Notes: generated from the letters alone by a model not told the origin. Counted from the first letter of the stretch, positions 1 through 6,675 are shown. The stretch: 8,204 nucleotides of DNA from Desulfurivibrio alkaliphilus (GCA_011048585.1 DSDS01000191.1:1-8204); one strand, 5' to 3'. Numbers and translations: made by a program.

Positions 1-4
1 ATCA

Positions 5-40
5 GCCAGGCTTACGTACACGGGGTACGCGGCGCTTGGC
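5..40. other. Imperfect hairpin upstream of lpxD
   Basis: Bases 5-11 pair with 34-40 (seven pairs, one of them G-T) and bases 15-19 (CGTAC) pair with 25-29 (GTACG), around a five-base loop. The two arms are separated by a small internal loop. There is no T-run after it, so it is not a classic intrinsic terminator. No reading frame through bases 1-136 looks like a known gene end; the lpxD frame stays open to the window edge but its residues do not resemble a family. The element could be an intergenic repeat, a processing site or a leader structure. No convincing promoter was found before lpxD. Confidence 0.3.
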
Positions 41-136
41 CGCTTGCCCGAACCTGCGGCACTGCTGAACGATTACAGCCCGTTAAATCGACAAGTTGTT
101 GACCATGGTGAACGGATACTTTTTGGGGGATGCGCT

Positions 137-1207
137 ATGGCTACTTTAAAGGAACTGGCCGCTCTGGTGGACGGGGAGGTTGTGGGCGACGAGAGTCTTG
201 AGGTTTCCGGGTTCAACGATTTGCAAAACGCCGGGGCCGGCGAGATCTCCTTTCTGGCCGATCTTAAACGACAAAAACAGCTGGCTGCTTGCCGGGCGGC
301 GGCCCTGATCGTCCCGCGCGAGCTGGAGCCGGTTGACGGGCGCCCCTTGCTGCGGGTGGATAATCCCTATCTGGCGGCGACCCTGATCCAGAATTTTTTC
401 GCCTTTCAACCCTTCGTGGCCGCCGGGGTTCACCCCAGCGCGGTGATCGACGAGGGTTGCCGGTTGCCGACCGAGGTCACCATCGGTCCCTTGGCGGTGC
501 TGGGGAAGGGGGTACGGCTGGGGCAACGGGTGGTGATCGGCGCCGGGGTGGTGGTCGGGGATCAGGTGGAGATCGGTGATGAGGTGGTACTGCACCCCAA
601 CGTCACCATCTATCCTCGCTGCCGGATCGGCAATTGGGTGATTATCCACGCCGGCAGCGTGATCGGCAGCGACGGCTTCGGCTACGCCACCACCGCCCGG
701 GGCCGGCATGTCAAACGGATGCACCAGGGGATCGTGGTGATCGGTGACGAGGTGGAGATCGGGGCCAATGTCTGCGTTGATCGGGCCACCTTCGGAGAAA
801 CGGTGATCGGGGCCGGGACCAAAATCGACAATCTGGTCCAGATTGGCCACAATGTCGAGATCGGGGAAAGCTGCCTGCTGGCGGCCCAGGCCGGGATCGC
901 CGGCAGTACCTGTCTGGGCAAGCTGGTGGTGCTGGGGGGGCAGGCGGGGATTGCCGGCCACCTGGAGCTGGCCGATGGGGTGATGGTCGCGGGCCAGTCG
1001 GGGGTTCACAACAATCGGCCGGCCGGGGCCAAGGTGGCCGGTTATCCGGCCATCGACTACAAAAAATGGCTGCGGGCCAGCGCCGCGGCGGCGAGGCTGC
1101 CGGAGATGGCGCGGGAATTGAGGGAGCTGCGCCGGCAGGTGGAGCAACTGGCGGGAGGCGCGACGGCCGGAGATGACGCAAACACAAAGGAGCCGCAGGA
1201 TGAGTGA
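137..1207 (+). CDS. lpxD: UDP-3-O-(3-hydroxyacyl)glucosamine N-acyltransferase LpxD
   Basis: Third step of lipid A synthesis: transfers a 3-hydroxyacyl chain from ACP to the 2-amino group of UDP-3-O-acylglucosamine in the cytoplasm. The 356-residue product is close to the usual length of about 340. An N-terminal uridine-binding domain (about residues 1-100) includes GEISFLAD at 35-42. A left-handed beta helix of hexapeptide repeats follows (about 100-300) with the family signature DNLVQIGHNV at 231-240; H238 corresponds to the catalytic histidine. A charged helix at about 320-340 should help trimerise. The start is ATG 137 with GGGGGA at 125-130, giving MATLKELAAL, which matches family N-termini; an upstream TTG at 44 is in frame but adds 31 unrelated residues. 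Its last 8 bases overlap fabZ. Confidence 0.97.
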   Translation: MATLKELAALVDGEVVGDESLEVSGFNDLQNAGAGEISFLADLKRQKQLAACRAAALIVPRELEPVDGRPLLRVDNPYLAATLIQNFFAFQPFVAAGVHPSAVIDEGCRLPTEVTIGPLAVLGKGVRLGQRVVIGAGVVVGDQVEIGDEVVLHPNVTIYPRCRIGNWVIIHAGSVIGSDGFGYATTARGRHVKRMHQGIVVIGDEVEIGANVCVDRATFGETVIGAGTKIDNLVQIGHNVEIGESCLLAAQAGIAGSTCLGKLVVLGGQAGIAGHLELADGVMVAGQSGVHNNRPAGAKVAGYPAIDYKKWLRASAAAARLPEMARELRELRRQVEQLAGGATAGDDANTKEPQDE

Positions 1208-1649
1208 GCAAAATTGGCAAGGTTTGGATATCAAACAGATTTTGGAGCGGCTGCCCCATCGCTACCCCTTCGTGATGGTGGATCGGATCACCGAACTGGC
1301 GCTGGGAGAGCGGATTCGGGGCTACAAGAATGTCACCATCAACGAGAACTTTTTCCAGGGCCATTTTCCCGGCGAGCCGGTGATGCCGGGGGTGCTGATC
1401 CTGGAGGGGATGGCCCAGACCGGCGCCCTGCTGGCCTATCTCACCGAAAGCGAAACCATCGACCGGAAACTAGTCTATTTTGCCGGCCTGGACGGGGTCA
1501 AGTTCCGGCGCCGGGTGGTGCCGGGCGATCAGCTCCATTATGAGTTGACGGTGCTGAAACGCAAGAGCCGATTCTGGATCATGGAGGGGAAGGCCTATGT
1601 GGATGGGGCGCTGGCCACCGAGGCCCAGCTAATGGCCACCTTCGCCTGA
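1200..1649 (+). CDS. fabZ: 3-hydroxyacyl-[ACP] dehydratase FabZ
   Basis: Dehydrates 3-hydroxyacyl-ACP to trans-2-enoyl-ACP in fatty acid elongation. In this operon it competes for the same 3-hydroxyacyl-ACP pool that LpxA and LpxD consume. The 149-residue product has the single hot-dog fold length of the family. The active-site histidine is H55 in GHFPGEPVMPGV and the paired acidic residue is E69 in LEGMAQ; the N-terminal LPHRYPFVMVDRI (18-30) is also typical. The start is ATG 1200, preceded by AAAGGAG at 1186-1192 with seven bases between. A longer in-frame reading from 1173 lacks such a site and lies wholly inside lpxD. The overlap with the lpxD stop suggests translational coupling. Confidence 0.97.
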   Translation: MSEQNWQGLDIKQILERLPHRYPFVMVDRITELALGERIRGYKNVTINENFFQGHFPGEPVMPGVLILEGMAQTGALLAYLTESETIDRKLVYFAGLDGVKFRRRVVPGDQLHYELTVLKRKSRFWIMEGKAYVDGALATEAQLMATFA

Positions 1650-1710
1650 TACGCCGACCCTGGCCGTAACCGGTCCACCCTTTTCTCTAACCCCTTTACA
1701 GGTATCTTTT

Positions 1711-2517
1711 ATGACTGTTCATCCCACGGCGGTGGTTGATCCCGCCGCCAAGCTGCATGATAGCGTTACGGTGGGGCCCTACACGGTGATCGGGCCCCAG
1801 GTGGAGATCGGCCCCGGTTGCGAGATCGGCGCCCACTGCGTCCTCAGCGGGCCTACCCGGATCGGCGCTCATAACCGGATCGGACCCTTTGCCACCGTGG
1901 GGGCACCCCCCCAGGATCTCAAGTATGACGGTGAGCCCACCGAACTGGTGATCGGTGATCATAACGTGATCCGCGAGTATGTCTCCATCCATCGCGGCAC
2001 CCCTTCGGGTCTGGGCTATACCCGGCTGGGGGATCGCAACCTGCTGATGGCCTATGTCCACATCGCCCACGATTGCGTGCTGGGCAATGGGGTGATCCTG
2101 GCCAATGCCGTTACCCTGGCCGGCCATGTCACCATCTACGATCGGGCGATCATCGGCGGTTTGACCGCCATCCAGCAGTTTGTCCGGGTGGGCCAGTTTA
2201 CCTATATCGGCGGGATGAGCGGTCTGAGCAAGGATATTCCGCCCTTTGTGGTGATGGCCGGAGTTCGCGGCCAGATGCGGATCAGCGGGATCAACCGGGT
2301 GGGGCTGAAAAGGGCCGGATTTGCCCCCGAAAAGATCAAGAGCCTGCACCGGGCCTTCAAGATCATCTTCCGGCGCCCCGAGCTGCTGTTGGCCGCCGCC
2401 CTGGAGAAGGCCCTGGCGGAGCAGGGTGAGTGCCCCGAATCCCGTCACCTGATTGAATTTTTCGCCGACTCCCACCATGGAGTTCTGCGCCAGGTCGGTG
2501 GCGATAACGATGAGTAA
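1711..2517 (+). CDS. lpxA: Acyl-[ACP]-UDP-N-acetylglucosamine O-acyltransferase LpxA
   Basis: First step of lipid A synthesis: moves a 3-hydroxyacyl chain from ACP to the 3-OH of UDP-GlcNAc. The 268 residues match the family (about 260). A beta helix of hexapeptide repeats covers about 1-180 and a helical C-terminal domain follows (GLKRAGF at 198-204). HIAHD (117-121) carries H120, equivalent to the E. coli catalytic H125, and AGH ends at H139. G168 matches E. coli G173, the residue that allows long acyl chains. Oddly, the position of E. coli H160 is Q155 (AIQQF) and that of H191 is R186; this alignment is from memory. ATG 1711 has only a weak CAGG at 1699-1702. A 61-bp gap without clear signals separates it from fabZ. 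Confidence 0.96.
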   Translation: MTVHPTAVVDPAAKLHDSVTVGPYTVIGPQVEIGPGCEIGAHCVLSGPTRIGAHNRIGPFATVGAPPQDLKYDGEPTELVIGDHNVIREYVSIHRGTPSGLGYTRLGDRNLLMAYVHIAHDCVLGNGVILANAVTLAGHVTIYDRAIIGGLTAIQQFVRVGQFTYIGGMSGLSKDIPPFVVMAGVRGQMRISGINRVGLKRAGFAPEKIKSLHRAFKIIFRRPELLLAAALEKALAEQGECPESRHLIEFFADSHHGVLRQVGGDNDE

Positions 2518-3340
2518 GCTGGGCATAATCGCCGGGGGAGGGCAGTTTCCGGTGCTGGTGGCCGAGGCGGCTCGGCGGCACGGGCGGGAGGTGGTGGTGG
2601 TCGCCCATCGGGGGGAGTCGGCCCCCGAGCTGGAGGGGATGGCGGACCACTGTCTCTGGGTCAAGCTGGGCCAGCTCAACAAGCTGCTCTCTTTTTTTCA
2701 TCGCCACGGGGTTAAGGAGTGTGTTTTTGCCGGAACCATCACCAAGACCCGGATTTTCCGGGATGTGTGGCCTGATACCAAGGCTCTGAAACTGTGGAGC
2801 CGGATCGATATCCGCCAGGATGACGCCATTCTCCGGGCCATTGCCGGCCTGTTGGGCGAGGAGGGGATCGAGGTGGTGGCCTCCACCATCTACCTTAAGG
2901 AACTGCTTTTCCCCCAGGGGGTCCTGAGCCGCAAAAAACCCGATTCGGAACAACTGGAGGATATCCGGTTCGGCTGGCGGATCGCCCGCCGGGTGGGGGA
3001 GCTGGATATCGGGCAATGCGTGGTGGTGCGTGATCGGACGGTGCTGGCGGTGGAGGCGATCGAGGGCACCGACGCGGCCATCCGCCGGGGCGGAGAGCTG
3101 GCCCGGGAAAAGGCGGTGGTGGTCAAGGTCAAGAAACCCAACCAGGATTTTCGTTTCGACCTGCCGGCCATTGGCAAGCAGACCATCGCCACCATGCTGG
3201 CGGTCAAGGCCTCGGTGTTGGCGGTGGAAGCCGCCCAGGCTTTACTCTTCGACCCGCAAGAGATGCTGGAGCTGGCCGATCGGGCCGGTCTGGTGGTGGT
3301 GGGGGTGACGGAAGACCCGGATGGGCAGCTGCGGATTTAA
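2510..3340 (+). CDS. lpxI: UDP-2,3-diacylglucosamine pyrophosphatase LpxI (DUF1009)
   Basis: Hydrolyses UDP-2,3-diacylglucosamine to lipid X and UMP, the step done by LpxH in E. coli; LpxI is the unrelated form known from Caulobacter and many other bacteria. The 276-residue product starts with the family's LGIIAGGGQFP (4-14), has CVFAGTITK (71-79) in the N-terminal domain, and carries the conserved C-terminal-domain segment KKPNQDFRFDLPAIG at 208-222, whose aspartates D213 and D217 include the likely metal ligand. Start ATG 2510 gives MSKLGII; earlier in-frame ATGs lie deep in lpxA and add unrelated residues. The ribosome site is weak (GGTGG at 2497-2501), so reinitiation after lpxA, which it overlaps by 8 bases, probably helps. 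Confidence 0.95.
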   Translation: MSKLGIIAGGGQFPVLVAEAARRHGREVVVVAHRGESAPELEGMADHCLWVKLGQLNKLLSFFHRHGVKECVFAGTITKTRIFRDVWPDTKALKLWSRIDIRQDDAILRAIAGLLGEEGIEVVASTIYLKELLFPQGVLSRKKPDSEQLEDIRFGWRIARRVGELDIGQCVVVRDRTVLAVEAIEGTDAAIRRGGELAREKAVVVKVKKPNQDFRFDLPAIGKQTIATMLAVKASVLAVEAAQALLFDPQEMLELADRAGLVVVGVTEDPDGQLRI

Positions 3341-3349
3341 GGTGGTATC

Positions 3350-4246
3350 GTGCAGGCAATGATTCTCGCCGCCGGCCTGGGTACCAGGTTGCGGCCCCAT
3401 ACCCTGGTTCGGCCCAAGCCGCTTTTCCCGGTGCTGGATCGCCCCCTGCTGCTGCTGATCGTCGAGCAGTTGCGGCGGGCGGGCTGCGATTTTGTGGTGG
3501 TCAACGCCCATCATCTCAAGGAGCAGATTGCCGCCGCTCTGGGCGGGCAACCCAATCTGGTGGTGCAGCTGGAGGAGAAGGAGCTGGGTATCGGCGGGGG
3601 GATGCGGCTGGCCCGGGAGCATTTCGGTCATGAACCGCTGCTGGTGGTCAACGGCGACATCGTGCACAACATCGATTACCGGCCAATCATGGCTCAGCAC
3701 CGGGTGGAGGGTAATGACGCCACCCTGGTCCTGCACGATCACCCTCGCTACAACAATGTTCTGGTCGGTCCGGCGGGGAATATTCGGGAGTTTGGCCCGG
3801 CCGGCGAGCAAGGCCGGTTGGCCTTTACCGGCCTGCAGGTGATCAACCCCGACTTGCTGGAGTTGATCCCCCCGGACCGTTTTTACCACAGCATCGACTG
3901 GTATCGGCAACTGATCGCCGCCGGCCACCGAGTCCGGGCCCTGGTGATAAAAGACCATTTCTGGAGCGATATGGGAACCCCGGTGGATTATCTGCAACTG
4001 CACGCCGCCCTGCTCACCGGCCAGGCCCCGGGCTTCGGCTCCAAACCCATCTCCCCCTCCGCCCCGTTTTTTTACGGCCGTGACCTCAGTCTGGGCCGGG
4101 ATCTCACCCTGCGCCACTGGGCGGTGGTGGGGAGCAACGCGGTACTGGGCGACCGGGTATCCCTGACGCGCTGCGTGGTCTGGGACGGGGTGGAGATTCC
4201 GGCCGGAACCACCGCCATCGACACCATCTTTTCCTCCTCCCCCTGA
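3350..4246 (+). CDS. NDP-sugar pyrophosphorylase / nucleotidyltransferase (MurU/ManC-like)
   Basis: Predicted to couple an NTP to a sugar 1-phosphate, releasing pyrophosphate. The 298 residues hold an N-terminal Rossmann-type nucleotidyltransferase domain: AAGLGTRLRPHT (7-18), PKP (22-24), GIGGGMRLA (80-88), the metal-binding VVNGD (99-103), FTGLQVINP (159-167) and WSDMGTP (205-211). A short C-terminal beta-helix-like stretch (about 240-290) resembles hexapeptide tails of sugar nucleotide synthases. Start GTG 3350 is chosen because GGTGG lies at 3341-3345 and the N-terminus MQAMILAAG matches the family; ATG 3359 is the alternative. It begins 9 bp after lpxI and likely shares its transcript. 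The exact substrate cannot be read from sequence: MurNAc-1-P, GlcNAc-1-P or mannose-1-P are all possible, and no sugar kinase gene is adjacent. Confidence 0.88.
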   Translation: MQAMILAAGLGTRLRPHTLVRPKPLFPVLDRPLLLLIVEQLRRAGCDFVVVNAHHLKEQIAAALGGQPNLVVQLEEKELGIGGGMRLAREHFGHEPLLVVNGDIVHNIDYRPIMAQHRVEGNDATLVLHDHPRYNNVLVGPAGNIREFGPAGEQGRLAFTGLQVINPDLLELIPPDRFYHSIDWYRQLIAAGHRVRALVIKDHFWSDMGTPVDYLQLHAALLTGQAPGFGSKPISPSAPFFYGRDLSLGRDLTLRHWAVVGSNAVLGDRVSLTRCVVWDGVEIPAGTTAIDTIFSSSP

Positions 4247-4370
4247 TCACCCATCCGGGCAAAAAGCGGCACCGGCGGCAATCAGAGCAGAAGCTGGTTT
4301 TCCCGGGAGCGGGGATCAGCAGGGTGCCACCGGCCACCGTTGATCGCAGCAGAAATTTTCGGCGGTCCAT
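4247..4370 (-). pseudogene. Possible remnant of a Tat-signal protein gene
   Basis: On the - strand an ATG at 4370, preceded by GGGAGAGG two bases upstream, opens MDRRKFLLRSTVAGGTLL, which looks like the start of a twin-arginine signal (RRKFL, then a hydrophobic stretch). The frame then reads 70 further residues rich in R, P and W and runs antisense into the nucleotidyltransferase gene to about 4104, which does not look like a protein. In the +1 frame the sequence reads ALIAAGAAFCPDG and stops at 4249-4247, directly abutting the stop codon of the + strand gene. This fits a decayed or frameshifted gene of which only the export signal survives. A genuine very small Tat-signal protein is less likely, and chance cannot be excluded. 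Confidence 0.35.
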
Positions 4371-4430
4371 AACCTCTCCCGATGGTTGATCCACGTTTGC
4401 TAATCTGGGGTTATTGTTGCCAGTCTGACT

Positions 4431-4468
4431 TAAAACCGGGTCGGCTGGCAAGGTGGCCGGCGGTTTTA
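4431..4468. terminator. Palindromic, possibly bidirectional terminator
   Basis: TAAAACCG at 4431-4438 is perfectly inverted as CGGTTTTA at 4461-4468, with a small GC-rich inner hairpin possible in the 22-base loop. Both strands end in a T4 run, so it could stop transcription from the DUF502 gene (- strand) and from the convergent operon (+ strand). The inner arm overlaps the DUF502 stop codon. The short T-run and long loop make it a weak candidate. Confidence 0.35.
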
Positions 4469-5008
4469 CCGGGCGGAAACCCCGCCGGAGACGATCAGTT
4501 TCATCACCTCGGCGGGGTTGGCGGCCAAGGGGGTGATCCGGTGGCGGGGAACAATGATCAGGTTGCCGGCGAAATTGTAGGATTGGGGAAGATAGACGGC
4601 CACACTGTCGGTCAGGCCCAGGTTTTGCAGGTCATCCCGGGTGATGAAACCCAGAACCCGGAGCCGCCCCTCGCCATCCAGGGCCACCGCCACCGGTTTG
4701 TTGAAACTCTTCTTGTCGCCGACAAAGGCGTTGACCAGATCCTTGATCGAGCTGTAGAGTAGGGCCACCAGCGGCAGGCGGGCAAAGAGCCGGTCGATCA
4801 GGGTCAGCAGTCGTTTGGCCAGCAGGTTCGAGGTCACGAATCCCACCGCCAAAATCAGGCCGATGGTCAGTAAAAAGCCGGCGCCGGGCACGGCAAAGTG
4901 GAAGATGCCGTCGATCTTGGTGAAAATCAGATAGACCACGTACACCGTGGCCACCACCGGCACCAGAAAGAGCAGGCCATGCAGGAAGTACTGGCCGATT
5001 TTTTTCAT
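4466..5008 (-). CDS. DUF502 family membrane protein
   Basis: Conserved inner-membrane protein of unknown function in the DUF502 family. The 180 residues show two likely transmembrane helices (about 8-30 and 43-65) followed by a soluble domain. Family features visible are the proline in the first helix (LVPVVATVYVV), RLPLVALLYSSIKD (77-90), and the C-terminal NFAGNLIIVPRHRI (145-158) leading to VSGG (173-176). Start ATG 5008 is chosen because AAGGAGGA sits seven bases upstream (5023-5016 on the - strand); a start 10 codons earlier would place that site inside the gene. It is transcribed alone, opposite to both neighbours, from the promoter at 5041-5069. The family is widespread in bacteria and plants, but no biochemical role can be given from this sequence. 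Confidence 0.9.
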   Translation of the reverse strand: MKKIGQYFLHGLLFLVPVVATVYVVYLIFTKIDGIFHFAVPGAGFLLTIGLILAVGFVTSNLLAKRLLTLIDRLFARLPLVALLYSSIKDLVNAFVGDKKSFNKPVAVALDGEGRLRVLGFITRDDLQNLGLTDSVAVYLPQSYNFAGNLIIVPRHRITPLAANPAEVMKLIVSGGVSAR

Positions 5009-5040
5009 GGTTGGTTCCTCCTTGGCGGACCTTTGCACAA

Positions 5041-5069
5041 TTTATACTCTACCGGCGCAACCATGGCAA
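5041..5069 (-). promoter_or_regulatory. Sigma-70 type promoter for the DUF502 gene
   Basis: On the - strand TTGCCA (5069-5064) and TATAAA (5046-5041) are separated by exactly 17 bases; each hexamer differs from consensus at one position. Transcription would begin near 5034, leaving a leader of about 26 bases that contains the strong ribosome site of the DUF502 gene. The position fits well; activity is inferred. Confidence 0.6.
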
Positions 5070-5198
5070 CGCGTGCCGGAGTTGCCCGCTCTTTTTTCGC
5101 CAGGCCCGAGAAGAAGGGAACTGGCGTTGAGATTCGTTGTCGTGTTAAGAGTATTGCCGACGCCAACCACCCCTCGAACCGATCCAGGAGTAATTTTC

Positions 5199-5699
5199 AT
5201 GAAAAGATTTTTCCCTTTAATTGCCGGATGTTGTCTCCTCTTTTTTTTGATCGCTTGCGGCCGGGAGGTGGCGGAAGTGGGAGAAGCGGCCCCGGACTTC
5301 CAACTGGTGGATACCACGGGCCGGAGCTGGAATCTTGCCGAGCTGAGCGGGCAAGTGGTGTTTCTCCACTTTTGGGCCACCTGGTGCCCCTCGTGTCGAG
5401 ATGAACTAGTCCATATTCAACGACTTAAATCTGACTATGCTGCCGAGCCCCTCACGGTGCTGACGGTTCTCTATCAGGATGATCCCCTGTTGGCCGGCAA
5501 TATGGTTGCCACGATCAAGGGCGATTTCCCCCTCCTGCTGGACCCTGATTCCAAGATCGCCCGGGCTTACGGCCTCACCGGGGTTCCGGAAACCTACATC
5601 ATTGACCAGCAAGGGGTGTTGCGGGAAAAGATCATCGGCGCGGTGAACTGGGATGCCGTCCCGGCCCGCCGGATGCTGGATCATTACCTCGCACGGTAG
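5199..5699 (+). CDS. TlpA-like thioredoxin-fold lipoprotein
   Basis: Predicted periplasmic thiol-disulfide oxidoreductase anchored to a membrane by lipid. The 166 residues begin with a lipoprotein signal: KR, a hydrophobic core, then LIAC with lipidated C20. The TlpA/AhpC-type thioredoxin domain follows: AAPDFQLVDTTG (30-41), the redox motif WCPSC (62-66) and the cis-proline P130 in GVPETYIID. Such proteins reduce cysteines in apocytochrome c or other exported proteins; here the partner is unknown. Start ATG 5199 has AGGAG at 5186-5190 with eight bases between, and it alone yields a proper signal; the frame is open further upstream but reads nonsense. It stands alone, divergent from the DUF502 gene. 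A TTGAGA at about 5134 might be part of a promoter, but no good -10 accompanies it. Confidence 0.92.
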   Translation: MKRFFPLIAGCCLLFFLIACGREVAEVGEAAPDFQLVDTTGRSWNLAELSGQVVFLHFWATWCPSCRDELVHIQRLKSDYAAEPLTVLTVLYQDDPLLAGNMVATIKGDFPLLLDPDSKIARAYGLTGVPETYIIDQQGVLREKIIGAVNWDAVPARRMLDHYLAR

Positions 5700-5710
5700 T
5701 CCGGCGGCTT

Positions 5711-5737
5711 TCGGACCGGCGGATGAGAGTGGTCCGA
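5711..5737. other. Inverted repeat between the TlpA-like gene and speB
   Basis: TCGGACC (5711-5717) is perfectly inverted as GGTCCGA (5731-5737) around a 13-base loop. It begins 11 bases after the stop codon of the TlpA-like gene. No T-run follows, so it may be a factor-dependent 3' end, an mRNA-stabilising hairpin or an operator for the agmatinase operon. Confidence 0.35.
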
Positions 5738-5768
5738 TCACTGAGTACCGCTTGTTGTCCGGCCCTAA

Positions 5769-6665
5769 ATGGTTTATGTAGCGGTGATGGAAACAACTAC
5801 TGATTATCCCCGTTTTTTAGGCGCGGAATCCGAGGTCGGGACCCCCCCCCGGATCGCCGTTCTTTCCGCCCCCTTGGCCGCCACCGTAAGCTGGGGCGGC
5901 GGCACCGAAGAGGGACCGTCGGCCATCCTGCGGGCTTCCCCAGCCCTGGAGGTTTTTGACGATGAGTTGCTTCAGGAGACGGTGCTGGCCGGAATCGTCA
6001 CCCGTCCCCCCCTGGCCTTGGCCGGTGTCTCGTCGGAAGAGGCCTGCCGGCGGATTAAAGTGGCGGTGGCCGCTGAACTGGCCGCCGGACTTTTTCCGGT
6101 CCTGCTGGGGGGCGAACATACCGTGAGCGGCCCGGCGGTGGCGGCCATGCGGGAAAAATATCCCGATCTGCACGTGGTGCAGGTGGACGCCCATCTTGAT
6201 CTGCGGGAAAGTTACGACGGCACCCGGTTGAGTCACGCCTGCGTGATGCGGCGGATCGCCGAGCTTGAAATCCCCTTTTCCCAGGTGGGGATTCGCTCCT
6301 TTTCCCGCGAGGAGTGGGGCCTGGTGCGGGAGCGCCGCTGGCAACCCTTCACCATGACCCGCATCCTCGAGCAGCCCGACTGGCAGGAGCAACTGTTGGC
6401 CGAGATCAAGGGGCCGGTCTATCTCACGGTGGATGTGGACGGGCTGGATCCGACCCTGATGCCGGCCACCGGCACCCCGGAGCCGGGCGGCCTCTCCTGG
6501 GGACAGATCATCGCCCTGACCCGTGCCCTGGCCCGGGGGCCCCACGGCCTGGTCGGCCTGGATGTGGTCGAACTCGCCCCCCGGCCCGGGGCCGAGCATG
6601 CCGCCTTTACCGCCGCCAAACTGATCTATCGCACCCTGGGCTATCTTTTTCCACTGAAAGAGTAA
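5769..6665 (+). CDS. speB: Agmatinase (ureohydrolase family)
   Basis: Predicted to hydrolyse agmatine to putrescine and urea using two manganese ions in the cytoplasm. The 298 residues carry the full metal set of the arginase/agmatinase fold: GGEHTVS (H117), DAHLD (D140, H142, D144), SHACVMRRI (155-163) and DVDGLDP (D222, D224), plus GTGTPEPGGLSW-like TGTPEPGGLSW at 234-244 and DVVELAP at 265-271. The GGEH variant with DLRESYDG is common in agmatinases of anaerobes. The start is uncertain: ATG 5769 and ATG 5787 both lack a good ribosome site, and METTTDYPRFLG from 5787 looks more like family N-termini. A run of nine C at 5842-5850 lies in codons 25-28. No arginine decarboxylase is adjacent; other ureohydrolase substrates remain possible. 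Confidence 0.87.
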   Translation: MVYVAVMETTTDYPRFLGAESEVGTPPRIAVLSAPLAATVSWGGGTEEGPSAILRASPALEVFDDELLQETVLAGIVTRPPLALAGVSSEEACRRIKVAVAAELAAGLFPVLLGGEHTVSGPAVAAMREKYPDLHVVQVDAHLDLRESYDGTRLSHACVMRRIAELEIPFSQVGIRSFSREEWGLVRERRWQPFTMTRILEQPDWQEQLLAEIKGPVYLTVDVDGLDPTLMPATGTPEPGGLSWGQIIALTRALARGPHGLVGLDVVELAPRPGAEHAAFTAAKLIYRTLGYLFPLKE

Positions 6666-6675
6666 GGATCTCAAA

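Noticed and set aside
99..120. TTGACC followed by GATACT upstream of lpxD as a promoter
   Set aside because: The spacing between the hexamers is only 10 bases, too short for a sigma-70 promoter.
44..136. N-terminal extension of lpxD from a TTG codon
   Set aside because: The added 31 residues do not resemble LpxD N-termini, while ATG 137 has a purine-rich site and gives the usual MATLKELA start.
540..1000. Recurring short GATCGG/GGTGATCGG motifs as DNA repeats
   Set aside because: They encode the isoleucine-glycine hexapeptide repeats of the LpxD (and LpxA) beta helix and are protein-level structure.
146..1234. Long open frame on the - strand across lpxD and the fabZ start (362 codons)
   Set aside because: It is antisense to lpxD, has no family resemblance, and is rich in P, H, G and D as expected from the complement of GC-rich hexapeptide-repeat codons.
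1696..2682. Long open frame on the - strand across lpxA (328 codons)
   Set aside because: Antisense shadow of lpxA and the lpxI start; composition is atypical and there is no ribosome site or domain.
3242..4117. Long open frame on the - strand across the nucleotidyltransferase gene (291 codons)
   Set aside because: Antisense to a well-conserved gene, with no recognisable motif.
4382..4762. Open frame on the + strand over the DUF502 gene (126 codons)
   Set aside because: Antisense to a clear DUF502 protein, with no ribosome site or family features.
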